From: Nitrospira sp.
GTDB taxonomy: Bacteria; Nitrospirota; Nitrospiria; Nitrospirales; Nitrospiraceae
Direction of reading: 5' to 3'
Length of the DNA: 54,800 bases
Assembly: GCA_024330945.1 (NCBI GenBank)
Contig: JANDJJ010000004.1
Location: forward strand, 1 to 54,800
In this document: one piece after another, positions 1-10,095 of the stretch
Layout: each line of letters opens with the position of its first letter
Numbering within the stretch: the stretch's first letter is position 1
Program-made: the position numbers and the translations under genes
Notes under the pieces: generated by a model
Database searches by the model: none
Seen by the model: the letters and a program-made list of their open reading frames with translations, nothing else
Told to the model about the DNA's origin: nothing

Positions 1-93
1 GGACTTCAGATGGTTTGCAATAGGAAGTGGGGAGTCCGTCGCTTGACCGATATGGTGCATGGCGCTACAGATGTAGCAAGTAAATAAGATAAT

Positions 94-111
94 TGTCAAG
101 TATACTTGACA
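94..111. promoter_or_regulatory. 18-bp perfect palindrome TGTCAAGTATACTTGACA, candidate operator
   Basis: Read directly; identical to its own reverse complement; contains a TTGACA -35-like hexamer. Confidence 0.5.
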
Positions 112-394
112 GACGGTTGATCTCATCCGCCGCGTGGGTCAGTCGAACCTGATTTGTGGGCAAAGGCGAGAAGAGAAAAACACAAAGTCCTTATTGATTG
201 ATTGACTGTTTGTGCCGAATGGGAAACGCGCTGCTTTGAGTCGCTCGACAGTCGGTCAAGAAAATCGTGAGAGAGATGCCTGGATAGAGATGGGGTAATC
301 GGCGCCTGATTGAACGGTTGATGCTCGGCGGTAGGAGCACGCAGAACCGGACGGTCAAAGAGCGCGCACGGAGAGCCGGAGAGGATAAGATGCC

Positions 395-1420
395 TTACGC
401 TGATCCCTGGTATCCTTGCGGGTTCAGCCGCTGCCAGCGCCAGACGTCGGTACACATGTCGGCCAGGGTTCGTTCCGCTTTCCATCCGAGCAGAGTGGCT
501 GCCTTGGATGGGTCAGCGTAGCAAACCGCCACATCGCCTGGACGGCGAGGGGCAATGCGATAGGGGATGGATCGCCCACTGGCTGCCTCGAAGGCCAGGA
601 CCATCTCTAAGACACTGTAGCCCTTGCCGGTTCCCAGGTTGACCGTGAGACATTGTGTCTGATCCGTCCATCGTTCGAGCGCCTCCAACGCCTTCAGGTG
701 GCCGATCGCTAAATCGACGACGTGAATATAGTCTCGAATACCGGTGCCGTCCGGCGTGGGGTAATCGTTACCAAACACATTGAGATGCGGGCGGCGGCCG
801 ATGGCAACCTGTGCGACGAAGGGCATCAGGTTGTTCGGAATGCCGCGAGGGTCTTCGCCGATCAAGCCGCTGTCATGGGCGCCGACGGGGTTGAAGTAGC
901 GAAGGATCGCAATCCGCCATGAGGAATGGCTCTGCTGCATGTCTCGTAACATGTGCTCGATCGTGAGTTTGGTCTGACCATACGGATTGGTGGCAGAGAG
1001 GGGATGATCTTCCGTCAGCGGCAATCGCTGGGGGTTGCCATACACGGTTGCCGAGGAACTGAACACCAAAGTCTTGACACCGACCGTCGCCATCGCTTCC
1101 AGCAAGCGAAGCGAGCCCGCGACGTTGTTATCATAGTAGGCAAGCGGGTGCTCGACCGATTCTCCCACCGCCTTGAGCCCAGCGAAATGAATCACCGCCT
1201 GGGCGCCGCTCTCGCGCAGGGCGGTTACTAAGGCGTTGTAATCTCGGACGTCGCCGTGAATGGCACGTAATGACTTTCCCGTGATCCGCTGCACGCGCTG
1301 CAACGCTTCCGGCTGGCTGTTGCTGAAATTGTCGAATACCGTGACGTCATAGCCGGCCTGGAGCAGTTCGACACAGGTGTGTGAACCGATATAGCCGGCG
1401 CCGCCGGTGACCAGAATCAT
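395..1420 (-). CDS. galE: UDP-glucose 4-epimerase
   Basis: N-terminal MILVTGGAGYIGSHTCVELLQAGYDVTVFDN Rossmann motif, YGQTK catalytic motif, full-length SDR. Confidence 0.95.
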   Translation of the reverse strand: MILVTGGAGYIGSHTCVELLQAGYDVTVFDNFSNSQPEALQRVQRITGKSLRAIHGDVRDYNALVTALRESGAQAVIHFAGLKAVGESVEHPLAYYDNNVAGSLRLLEAMATVGVKTLVFSSSATVYGNPQRLPLTEDHPLSATNPYGQTKLTIEHMLRDMQQSHSSWRIAILRYFNPVGAHDSGLIGEDPRGIPNNLMPFVAQVAIGRRPHLNVFGNDYPTPDGTGIRDYIHVVDLAIGHLKALEALERWTDQTQCLTVNLGTGKGYSVLEMVLAFEAASGRSIPYRIAPRRPGDVAVCYADPSKAATLLGWKAERTLADMCTDVWRWQRLNPQGYQGSA

Positions 1421-1522
1421 GATCGTCCTCCGACTGGTTTGATGAGTCGCGCTCGCTCTGTGCCGATCAAGGTAACAGATCCATCGCGAGCGTCAAGGAA
1501 AGGGAAAGAGATGCCCCCTATG

Positions 1523-1987
1523 CTACCACCCATTGGGAAACCCAATTTGCCGCCAGGCTTCATACACCACGACGGCGACCGCGTTCGAGAGGTTGAGGCT
1601 GCGACTTTCAGGAAGCATCGGCAATCGAATGCGCCGTTCCTCCGCAAACGATTCAAGCAGAGCGGTCGGGAGGCCGCGTGTTTCTGGGCCGAACAGAAAC
1701 GCATCGCCTTCGGCATAAGCGACCCGATCATACCGTTGAGCGTTGCGGGTCGAGACGGCGAAGAGGCGTTGCGTCGCGAATCGTTTTGCGCACTCGGTCC
1801 AATTCTCATGGACGTGGAGCGTGGCGAACTCGTGATAGTCCAAGCCTGCGCGCACCAGTTGCTTATCATCCAGAGAAAAACCCAGTGGTTTCACAAGATG
1901 GAGTCTGGCACCGGTGTTGGCGCACAGACGGATGATGTTGCCGGTGTTGGGCGGAATCTCGGGTTGATAGAGAATGATGTCGAACAC
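1523..1987 (-). CDS. trmL: tRNA (cytidine(34)-2'-O)-methyltransferase (SpoU/TrmL)
   Basis: [37 protein letters not shown] and [33 protein letters not shown] motifs. Confidence 0.93.
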   Translation of the reverse strand: MFDIILYQPEIPPNTGNIIRLCANTGARLHLVKPLGFSLDDKQLVRAGLDYHEFATLHVHENWTECAKRFATQRLFAVSTRNAQRYDRVAYAEGDAFLFGPETRGLPTALLESFAEERRIRLPMLPESRSLNLSNAVAVVVYEAWRQIGFPNGW

Positions 1988-2193
1988 GGTCGGGACCGCA
2001 ATCGTTTGTTGCGCAGCGTTCGCACTATACCATGAAAGCCGGGCGTCGTCGGATCATTCTCCGTGGATCGTGAGAATCGTCTACCCGTCGCGCGGACAGG
2101 TTTCTCCGCCTGGGTTTATTTCGCTCCGTCCTGCTTCTTGGTATAGTGAATTCCAAACGATCTCCCGGTGAGTGAGAATCGGTTTGTTTCCGA

Positions 2194-3918
2194 ATGGAGA
2201 TGATGAGAAAGGAAAGATCACGCTTGCGCCGGACAGTCGCCGGGATCATCCTCCTGCTCGCGCTGATTGCTGCATGGGCGTCGGCCCAGGACCCCATCGA
2301 ATCCTCGGAAGAGCGGATGGCTCGAGACGCCAAAGCGGCTTGGGACGGGGGGGCGGTGCTCTCCGCGCTCGAGTTGCTGGACCAAGGCATTGACGCGAAT
2401 CCTCGTTCGCTTGTGCTCCATAAGCTGCGAGGCGACATTCTCGCCGCCTTTCGAGGCCCTCAAGAAGCGGTTCACGAGTATGATGTGGTGCTGGCCGATG
2501 ATCCCGCCTCGCTCTCGACTCGCTGGGCCAAGTGGAGCGTCCTGGTCTGGTGGGGGCGGGAGGAAGAGGCGATCAAGGAATTGCGCCATATCGCTCGGAT
2601 CGACAGCCAAAATCCGCTGGCGCATTTGAGGCTGGCACAGGAACTGCGAAAGGCCGACCGGTTGGAAGAGTCGGTCGAGTCCTATCGAACGGCAGTGAAA
2701 CTTGCGCCGGAGTTGTTGGATTGGCGATTGGCCTTGGCGCGGGCGCGCTTCGACGTGCTGGATTATGCAGGTGCGGAAGCCGAGCTTCGTTTCGTGCTGG
2801 AGCGGGCGCCGTCCGGCTCCCTCTTGGAGCTGACCGCTCGGAATCAGTTGGCCCAACTCTATGAATCGATGGATCGCGGTCGGCGATTCACCCCGGTGTT
2901 GACCCCTGGAGCGACGGCCGAGCAATTGAAAGAGTGGGCGGCCATTCGGGCGGATGCCTGGAAACTGTTTGTGGCGGGCCGTTATCGGGAAGCGGAGCCC
3001 ATCTATCGGAAGATGCTGACCCTCAATCCTCGTGATGCTCTGGCGACGCATCAGTTGGGGATCACGCTCATGCAACTTGGACGATGTGAGGAGGCGCTCG
3101 CCGCATTCGGGAATTTGTTCAGCCTCGATCTCAGCGAGGAGGACTATGCCGATGCGACGTTCCGAATGGGGCAATGCCTGGTGAAATTGGAACGATGGGA
3201 AGAGGCGTTCGTTCATTTTCACATGCTGTACGATGCGGCGGTCGAATTCGAGGAAGCGAACAAAGATGTGGCCCTTCCGGCGGGCATGCGGGTGCTCTCC
3301 AAGGAGAAGCTCGCCAAATGGCTCGATACGGTGCGTCCACATGTTCCGGACGCCGTACAACGCGAGTTTGAATCGGGAAAATCCCACGGAACGGTCGGCG
3401 ATCAGGGCGGTGCGGAGTCGTCGGAAAAAATGCTCTATGCGGAGGCCGCTCGGAAAGTGGAACCGCAGAACGTGTTGGACGCGGGCGTCTCCCTCATGGG
3501 ACGCGACGCCGATTTCAGTTGGTTTCGTTTCGTCATCCCGGCGGGAAAGGTCGTACGCGATGATTTTCCGACCGGGGCCCATGATTTCATTCCTTTGAAC
3601 CCCGGTGATACGTTTCCGACAACCCAACCGGAGATTTATCTGGTCTTCGGACTGGTATCGGCCTCGTACGACGCCGTGCCGCTTGCCGCCCAGTGTTTTA
3701 TGGAATCCGACGGACAACGCGAGGGGCGAGGGGTCGTGGCTCAGGACCGAGTGATGACCGCGACAAACGATCAATCGGGTTACTTCGTGCTGACCCGTCC
3801 TGCAACTGGGTGGCCGCCTGGTCTTTATCGCTGCGGTCTTTTTGCCGGAGAGCGAGCCAACGCCTATACGCTGGTCGATGAAGCCCGATTCCGGATCGTC
3901 GATCGGTCTCAGCCCTGA
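2194..3918 (+). CDS. secreted TPR-repeat protein
   Basis: Hydrophobic N-terminus ending ASAQ, repeated TPR-like helices, unassigned C-terminal about 180 aa; exact start uncertain. Confidence 0.8.
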   Translation: MEMMRKERSRLRRTVAGIILLLALIAAWASAQDPIESSEERMARDAKAAWDGGAVLSALELLDQGIDANPRSLVLHKLRGDILAAFRGPQEAVHEYDVVLADDPASLSTRWAKWSVLVWWGREEEAIKELRHIARIDSQNPLAHLRLAQELRKADRLEESVESYRTAVKLAPELLDWRLALARARFDVLDYAGAEAELRFVLERAPSGSLLELTARNQLAQLYESMDRGRRFTPVLTPGATAEQLKEWAAIRADAWKLFVAGRYREAEPIYRKMLTLNPRDALATHQLGITLMQLGRCEEALAAFGNLFSLDLSEEDYADATFRMGQCLVKLERWEEAFVHFHMLYDAAVEFEEANKDVALPAGMRVLSKEKLAKWLDTVRPHVPDAVQREFESGKSHGTVGDQGGAESSEKMLYAEAARKVEPQNVLDAGVSLMGRDADFSWFRFVIPAGKVVRDDFPTGAHDFIPLNPGDTFPTTQPEIYLVFGLVSASYDAVPLAAQCFMESDGQREGRGVVAQDRVMTATNDQSGYFVLTRPATGWPPGLYRCGLFAGERANAYTLVDEARFRIVDRSQP

Positions 3919-4114
3919 CGATTCTCAGGCTGCCTCGATAGGAGGGTGTCGGTAAAGCCGAGGGGCGTTTGAGAGCCTCAAGGTCATGGAATTACGGTGC
4001 GTTCTCCGCACGTCATCGTCAGGAGGGGGCATGTGGAACGGCCGGTGGCCTCCGGTGTTTTGGGGAAAAGGGTTGAGCGGATTGCGGGGGTATGCGCGAC
4101 GAGATGTGAGCAGA

Positions 4115-4627
4115 TCAGGATCGCAGTCGAGCCGGGTTGATAAGAGTCCGCAAGATGTCTCGCCAGGTCAAGATCCCTTCGAGATGTCGGTTGCCCGAAG
4201 TGATGGGGAGACAGGAGACTTTTTTCTCCAGCATCAGCGCGGCGGCGGTCTCGATCGGTGTCGTCGTCTGCACGGTGACGGGGTTGCGCGTCATGATGTG
4301 ATGGGCGCGTTTGTTGAGCGTGGCGCGATCCCGATCCGTTTCAGACAGGGTGCCGATGTTCGGGCTGACGGCTTTTAAGAGGTCGCGATCGGAAATGATG
4401 CCGACAAGCTCGCCTTGTTCAACGACCAAGAGGTGATGGAAATGATGCTCTTGAAACAGGTGCCGGATCGTCGCGAGAGAATCGTCCATGGTGACGGTGA
4501 CGACATGAGAGGACATGACGGCACCGGCGGTCAGTTCGGGAGAGAAAGATTGCACGGTCGGCTCCATGGCCTGTCGTGCCTGATTATCGGAGGGCCGGAG
4601 TGAATTCTTGAGCGGTTCCTGCGGCAA
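4115..4627 (-). CDS. CBS-domain protein
   Basis: Two CBS motifs (AGAVMSSHVVTVTMDDSLATIRHLFQEHHFHHLLVVE...GIISDRDLL; IMTRNPVTVQTTTPIETAAALM...GILTWRDIL). Confidence 0.88.
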   Translation of the reverse strand: MPQEPLKNSLRPSDNQARQAMEPTVQSFSPELTAGAVMSSHVVTVTMDDSLATIRHLFQEHHFHHLLVVEQGELVGIISDRDLLKAVSPNIGTLSETDRDRATLNKRAHHIMTRNPVTVQTTTPIETAAALMLEKKVSCLPITSGNRHLEGILTWRDILRTLINPARLRS

Positions 4628-4671
4628 CTCAGACGAGCGTCCGACTTTGACGTGAGAAAAAGCCGGAGTGC

Positions 4672-4710
4672 GCCGGAAGAGATCCTTACCTGTGGAAGAT
4701 CTCTTCCGGC
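4672..4710 (-). terminator. hairpin terminator downstream of OmpA-family gene
   Basis: Perfect 13-bp arms GCCGGAAGAGATC/GATCTCTTCCGGC; on the minus strand followed by a second small CCGG..CCGG stem and T5. Confidence 0.6.
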
Positions 4711-4759
4711 CGTATCAAGGCAGGGCAGAGTCGGCGTGTCAGCCCTCTTGCCCGCTCTC

Positions 4760-5641
4760 TTACTTGACGATGATCTCGACCCGTCGGTTTTGAGCGCGTC
4801 CCGCTTCGGTGTCGTGTGAGGCGACCGGTTGCGTGTCGGCGTGGCCGGCTGTCGTCACGGAGGTCAGTCCTCCTCCCGCCAGTGCTTTGGCCGCGCTTGC
4901 AGCCCGAGCTTCAGACAGTTCTTGGTTCGAGGCGAACTTCTTCTTTAAGGTGCTTCGGAGCGGCCGATTGTCCGTGTGTCCTGCAACGGACACCGAATAC
5001 TCCGGGTAGTCTTTCAGCACGTCGCCGACTTTCTTGAGCGCTTCAACGCCGCCCGGCTTGAGCTGGTCTTGGCCGGAGCCGAACAAGTAATTGGACGCCA
5101 AATTGATCAGCAGTCGTTCGCTGTTCAGATCAATCGAGATGTCCCCCTTTTCAATTTGCGGCCTGAGGGCGCGGACGAGGCCTTGACGTGCGCTTTCAAG
5201 TTTGGGGGCCGGAGCCGCTTGAGCGGCCCGCGCCTCGGCTACTTGACGTTCGAGATCCGCGATGCGTTGATTGGCCGCCGCCAATTCCGCCGCCAAGCGA
5301 TCTCTGTCATTCTGGGCGGAGGTGAGCTGAGAGGTCAGTCGATCCCGATCTCCGCTGCCGGCCCGAAGCGCCGCAAGTTCCCGATCTCGGTCGGCCACTT
5401 GTCGTTCCAGCTCGCTCACTCGATTGTTCAACGTGCTGTTTTGACGCCGCGCTGTCTCTAGCTCATCGGCCAGTCGTTGCCGCTCTCGTTCAAGGGAGGC
5501 CAAGCGGGCGGCTGTTTCATCAACGGCCGCCGCCTTGACGGCGGACGGGCATCCGCCCTCTTGGACGTACCCGTACCAGGAGGGCAATCGAAAAAACGGC
5601 GTTCGGGCCGGATCGCCCAGGAGAAGAGCGTCCGATTTCAA
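4760..5641 (-). CDS. coiled-coil OmpA-family peptidoglycan-associated protein
   Basis: Long coiled coil then OmpA C-terminal domain (SVAGHTDNRPL...NQELSEARAASAAKAL...GHADTQPVASHDTEAGRAQNRRVEIIVK). Confidence 0.85.
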   Translation of the reverse strand: MKSDALLLGDPARTPFFRLPSWYGYVQEGGCPSAVKAAAVDETAARLASLERERQRLADELETARRQNSTLNNRVSELERQVADRDRELAALRAGSGDRDRLTSQLTSAQNDRDRLAAELAAANQRIADLERQVAEARAAQAAPAPKLESARQGLVRALRPQIEKGDISIDLNSERLLINLASNYLFGSGQDQLKPGGVEALKKVGDVLKDYPEYSVSVAGHTDNRPLRSTLKKKFASNQELSEARAASAAKALAGGGLTSVTTAGHADTQPVASHDTEAGRAQNRRVEIIVK

Positions 5642-6273
5642 TGAGAGATGATGCGTGGCGCCTGAAGGCGTCGGATGCTATCGATCCACAGGGTATCCGG
5701 ATCGTGATCGAAGATGGCGGTGACGTCCGCGGATAATGTGCCCCAGGCTCCCTCTGGAGTTTCGGTGGCCAACTGCCCTGGAGCCCATCCGGCCATGCCG
5801 ACAAAGACTCGAAAGGCTTCCAGTGATTTGGGTTGTGTCACCAGGCGATCCAGTATCTCTAAGGACCCACTGACATAAAGACCATTGGCGACCTGTCGTA
5901 AACCCGGTTCGGTGTCTTGTGTCTTGACCAAAATTGTGAGGTGATTGGCAAAGACAGGGCCACCGATGAACAAATGGTTGGTGGATCCTCTGAGAGCCGG
6001 ACGGTCTGGCAAGGCTTGCGACAGGAGCATGTTGGTCGGTCGGTTGAGCACCAGTCCTGCTGTGCCATGGGGACCATGTTCAATGAGCAGCACGACCGTG
6101 TGACGGAAGTTGGGATCGTCCATCGACGGATGCGCGACCAAGAGGACTCCCTTCGCGGGCGGTGTTGGGAGGGAATCGAGTTCCGCCAGGGATTCAGGGA
6201 GAGATGGAAAAAAGAGCACGATGCAAGCCAGGCAACTGGCCGCGATTCTTTGTCCGATCAGCCGTCGGCGCAT
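5638..6273 (-). CDS. YqgE/AlgH family protein
   Basis: KGVLLVAHPSMDDPNFRHTVVLLIEHGPHGTAGLVLNRPT and FVGMAGWAPGQLATE motifs; N-terminal signal-like segment. Confidence 0.9.
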   Translation of the reverse strand: MRRRLIGQRIAASCLACIVLFFPSLPESLAELDSLPTPPAKGVLLVAHPSMDDPNFRHTVVLLIEHGPHGTAGLVLNRPTNMLLSQALPDRPALRGSTNHLFIGGPVFANHLTILVKTQDTEPGLRQVANGLYVSGSLEILDRLVTQPKSLEAFRVFVGMAGWAPGQLATETPEGAWGTLSADVTAIFDHDPDTLWIDSIRRLQAPRIISH

Positions 6274-6418
6274 TCGGCACCGGGATTCCGTTTAGGGTTC
6301 TGTTATGGGTGATTCCGAAACGGTCTGCTTTCGGTCATCGCAGGGGCGACAGCTCAAGGCCCGGCGTGATTATGAAACGCCGACAGGCTCATGAACAGCG
6401 TCGAGCCGATCTGAGCGT

Positions 6419-7420
6419 TCACTGTGAGGCTGCCGGTTGCCGGTCGGCTACTTCAATAGTGAAGCCCAGGTCTTCGATCATCTTCCAGACTTCCGGTGCC
6501 GGCGACCCCGGAGTGGTCAGGTAGCCGTTGACGAAGAGAGAGTCGGCCGGGTAGAGCGCCAACGGTTGAAGACTACGAAGATTGTGCTCCCGCCCTCCGG
6601 CGATTCGGATCTCGGTTCTTGGATGGAGGAACCGGAACAAGCACAGTACCTTCAGGCACCGTTGGGGGGTTAAGTGATTACAATCCGCCAGCGGCGTTCC
6701 CGACACCGGGTTGAGCATGTTCAGCGGGATCGAATCCGGCTTCACGTCGCGGAGCGCCATGGCCAGCTCGATGATGTCGTCGTCTTGTTCGCCCATCCCA
6801 ACGATGCCGCCGGAACAGATTTCCAAACCGGCCGCGCGCGCGTTTTTGATGGTGGCCAAACGGTCTTGAAACGTGTGCGTCGTGCAAATGGAAGAGTGGT
6901 ATGCTTCGCTGGTGTTCAAATTGTGATTCACCCGGTCCACTCCCGCTTCTTTGAGCCGTTTGGCCTGCGCCTCGCTCAGCAGGCCGAGGGAACAACAAAT
7001 CTGGATGGGCATCTCCTGTTTGATGGACCGAACGGCTCCGGCGATCTCGTCGATTTCCCGATCCAGCGGGCTACGGCCGCTGATGACGATGCAGTAACGT
7101 TGAGCCTTTGAAGCGGAAGCCCGCCGCGCGCCCTCGATCATCCGAGACCGCGGCAACAAATTATATCGCTCGATCGGAGCGGTGGAAACGGCCGATTGCG
7201 AACAGTAGTGACAATCCTCTTGGCAGGCGCCGCTTTTGGCGTTTTGCAGCATCTGAAGACGGACGGTCCGCCCGAAATATTTCGATCGAACGACGAATGC
7301 GGCGTGCAGCAAGGCCAAGAGATCATCGTCCGGCGCGTTCAACACGGCGCGCGATTCGGCCATGGTCAGCGGTTGGTCGTGAAGGGCTTTCTCTGCGAGT
7401 GGCGAATAGGTGGTCATCAC
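6419..7420 (-). CDS. bioB: biotin synthase
   Basis: Radical SAM CxxxCxxC (CQEDCHYCSQS), NHNLNTS, GGIVGMGE, AGGRE motifs. Confidence 0.96.
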   Translation of the reverse strand: MMTTYSPLAEKALHDQPLTMAESRAVLNAPDDDLLALLHAAFVVRSKYFGRTVRLQMLQNAKSGACQEDCHYCSQSAVSTAPIERYNLLPRSRMIEGARRASASKAQRYCIVISGRSPLDREIDEIAGAVRSIKQEMPIQICCSLGLLSEAQAKRLKEAGVDRVNHNLNTSEAYHSSICTTHTFQDRLATIKNARAAGLEICSGGIVGMGEQDDDIIELAMALRDVKPDSIPLNMLNPVSGTPLADCNHLTPQRCLKVLCLFRFLHPRTEIRIAGGREHNLRSLQPLALYPADSLFVNGYLTTPGSPAPEVWKMIEDLGFTIEVADRQPAASQ

Positions 7421-7524
7421 TGCGGCCTCTTGTCAGGTGGTTCGGGATTGATTCGACGCGACTCTTTTCTTCATTGCTCATCGGCAACCGGTCTGTTGTC
7501 AAGGAACGGACCGGTTGCAGGACC

Positions 7525-8928
7525 CTACACGGTTTCAAACGGCGACGCAATGCCTTGATAAGGAATGGTGCGAACAAGCGGGCTTCCTTCCCCTTGCGAA
7601 GGGGAGACGGCTTGACCGGCTTCGAGCCAGGGAAGGGCGGTGAGCGTATTCCAGCGTGCGCACCCTCGGCAGCGCCCGGACCATTCCGCGGACTCTTGTC
7701 TGCACTGGGTGCAAATGTAGGGAACGACGACGCGCTTTTTGAAACCGAGCGCTTTCTTCAACTCGACGATGGCCTGCTCGAATTGCTGCTTGCGCAAGAA
7801 GAGATTGGCCATGATCTTGTGATAGTCGAGCAGGTAATCTTGAGGACCTTCGATTGTAGAAAGGATTTCAAAGGCTTCATCCACCATTTCAAGCCTGTAA
7901 TAGAGCTTGCCCAAGTAGAATTGCAGCACGGGATCCTGCGGATTGTGCTGCAAGGCCTCCTGATAGACGCGAATGATTTCCCCCGGTTCCCCTTGGTCCA
8001 GGAACAATTCTTCAAGCCGGTGAAGGATGATCATGCTTCGCGTCCTGGCATAGACCTTTTTGAAAATTTCGACGGCTTCCTTGGTCTTGCCTTCGTGAAT
8101 CAAAATTTCGCCCAGTCCGATGTACGCGGGGAGAAAGGCGCGGTCCTTTTTGATGGCGCCTCGAAAATACCGGCGAGCTTTGTCCGGATGTCCGCGCTCC
8201 AGCAGTTGACGCCCGACTTCATACATGCAACCGACCAGCAATTCCGCTTCCGCCCGTTTTTCCTGAGCCGGCAGAGAAGCTTTGAGCAATCGGTGTTGAA
8301 TTTCGAGCGCCTCGCTCCACCGCTCCAAGCGGATATTGAGGTCCCGCTTGCGGATCAGCGCCATCAAATTGTCCGACTCGATTTTTAGGATTTTGTCGAA
8401 AGCCTGAAGCGCCTCCTCATATCGCTTGGCGCACTCTAGATCCGTGCCTAATTCGAGCAGAATTTCAATGTTCCGGTCGTCGACCCGATGGGCGTGCTGA
8501 TGCAGTCGAATGGCTTCGGAGAAATTGCGTTCGGATCGGTAGACGTTTCCGAGCCAGAGAAGCGAATCGACACGATTGGGATCGATGGCGAGGGCCTTCT
8601 CAAACAGCGAAATCGCCTCCATCGTGCGTTTGGACATCAAGGCATGGGTGCCGTCCCGATGCAACACGTCCACCTTTTCCTTGCGACGGATCTGTCGGTT
8701 GCTGCGCCAGTTGACAATGGCGTGGGCCGTCTGTTGGAGGCCGACCAGGAAGGCGACGAAGACCGAGCCGGCGGCCATGGAAATCAAGACCAGGTTGACG
8801 GGGCTGAGGTCGAATTCGGTTGTGGGGCTTGTGCGAATCGTCACCGCGCCGGGATTCAGTTCGCGGAAATAACTATAGATGAAAATGCCGGCGCTGATCA
8901 GAAAGATCGTGATCAACAGTCTCAGCAT
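7525..8928 (-). CDS. LapB-like TPR protein with C-terminal rubredoxin-type zinc ribbon
   Basis: N-terminal TM segments, multiple TPRs, C-terminal YICTQCRQESAEWSGRCRGCARWNTL. Confidence 0.75.
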   Translation of the reverse strand: MLRLLITIFLISAGIFIYSYFRELNPGAVTIRTSPTTEFDLSPVNLVLISMAAGSVFVAFLVGLQQTAHAIVNWRSNRQIRRKEKVDVLHRDGTHALMSKRTMEAISLFEKALAIDPNRVDSLLWLGNVYRSERNFSEAIRLHQHAHRVDDRNIEILLELGTDLECAKRYEEALQAFDKILKIESDNLMALIRKRDLNIRLERWSEALEIQHRLLKASLPAQEKRAEAELLVGCMYEVGRQLLERGHPDKARRYFRGAIKKDRAFLPAYIGLGEILIHEGKTKEAVEIFKKVYARTRSMIILHRLEELFLDQGEPGEIIRVYQEALQHNPQDPVLQFYLGKLYYRLEMVDEAFEILSTIEGPQDYLLDYHKIMANLFLRKQQFEQAIVELKKALGFKKRVVVPYICTQCRQESAEWSGRCRGCARWNTLTALPWLEAGQAVSPSQGEGSPLVRTIPYQGIASPFETV

Positions 8929-8930
8929 GA

Positions 8931-9437
8931 CTAAACCGACTTGCGGGCGGCTGCTTTTCGAGTCGCGACACGCCGTTGAGGCCCTTCAGGGGCCAACTTT
9001 AAGTCCGAGTCCTGGGGAATCGGCACCGACTTCGCGTCGCTCCAGAGCCGCTCGAGGGCATAGTGAGATCGAGCATCCTGCCTAAACACATGGGCGACGA
9101 CGTCGCCGAAGTCGATCAAGACCCATTGTCCCGTCGTCGTGCCTTCGATGCTCAGCGTTCGACGCCCCAGACGGGAGATGGCTTCATCGATATGGTCGGC
9201 AATGGCGCGGGTTTGCCGCTCCGAGTCCGCCGAGCCGATGACCAAGTAATCGGCGACGGACGTCAACGGGGCGACGTGCAGCACCTGGACATCGACGGCC
9301 TTCTTGTCGAGCATCGCCTTTCCGATGGCGAGTGCGACGGCCTTAGATGTTTGTCCGATCGCGATCCTCCTGATACAAGCGATGCCGAAGTATATAAGAT
9401 TCAACGGGGGGCGGCAACAGATTTGCCACTGTTTCAT
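8931..9437 (-). CDS. rsfS: ribosome silencing factor RsfS
   Basis: RsfS/Iojap signature DYLVIGSADSERQTRAIADHIDEAI...WVLIDFGDVVAHVF; true start likely internal to this ORF. Confidence 0.92.
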   Translation of the reverse strand: MKQWQICCRPPLNLIYFGIACIRRIAIGQTSKAVALAIGKAMLDKKAVDVQVLHVAPLTSVADYLVIGSADSERQTRAIADHIDEAISRLGRRTLSIEGTTTGQWVLIDFGDVVAHVFRQDARSHYALERLWSDAKSVPIPQDSDLKLAPEGPQRRVATRKAAARKSV

Positions 9438-10065
9438 TGTTTTTGACCCGTCGCCGAATGTCGGACGCCGAAATGGAGCAGAGCGGGATAGGAAGACAGA
9501 TTACGCCTCGGCAGGATGAACTCGAGATGTCCAGTCGGGGCAGGACTCCCGCGTCAAGCTTGGCCAACATATCGTGATCGAGGTTCGGCAGCAAGGGAAC
9601 GTTTGTGAGATGACGGTACGATTGTCCTGGTCGAGGCACGACGACGAATCGGCATGCTTGCAGCAATTCCAAGGGAGATCTCCAATGGTGGATGTCGAGA
9701 AATGCATCGAGCCCGATGAGGAAGTAGAGGTCCGTCGCCGGGCCGAACTGCCGCTCCAGGGTTCGGACGGTATCAATGGAATAGGATTTTCCTTCGCGTC
9801 GGATTTCGATATCGGAGAGATCAAATGACGGCGTCCCGGCGATGGCAAGCCGGACCATTTCATAACGATCCGTTGCGGACGCCAGCGATCCGTTCCGCTT
9901 ATGGGGCGGGTCGCCGGTCGGAATAAAGAGCACTCGGTTGAGTCCCAGCCTGTCTCGGACCTCCCTCGCAACGGCCAAGTGGCCGTTGTGAATGGGATTG
10001 AAACTGCCGCCGAGAAGTCCCAGCTTTAACGGCGAGGGGTGTGAGGCGGGAGGCGAAGCGCTCAT
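9343..10065 (-). CDS. nadD: nicotinate-nucleotide adenylyltransferase
   Basis: LGLLGGSFNPIHNGHLAVAREV and SASDIRRRV motifs. Confidence 0.93.
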   Translation of the reverse strand: MSASPPASHPSPLKLGLLGGSFNPIHNGHLAVAREVRDRLGLNRVLFIPTGDPPHKRNGSLASATDRYEMVRLAIAGTPSFDLSDIEIRREGKSYSIDTVRTLERQFGPATDLYFLIGLDAFLDIHHWRSPLELLQACRFVVVPRPGQSYRHLTNVPLLPNLDHDMLAKLDAGVLPRLDISSSSCRGVICLPIPLCSISASDIRRRVKNNETVANLLPPPVESYILRHRLYQEDRDRTNI

Positions 10066-10095
10066 GACGGAACGGCGGCGCGGGCGACTCGAAGT

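Noticed and set aside
2218-3774. 518-aa antisense ORF opposite the TPR gene
   Set aside because: Shadow ORF; no domain signature, and the + strand ORF has signal peptide and TPR pattern
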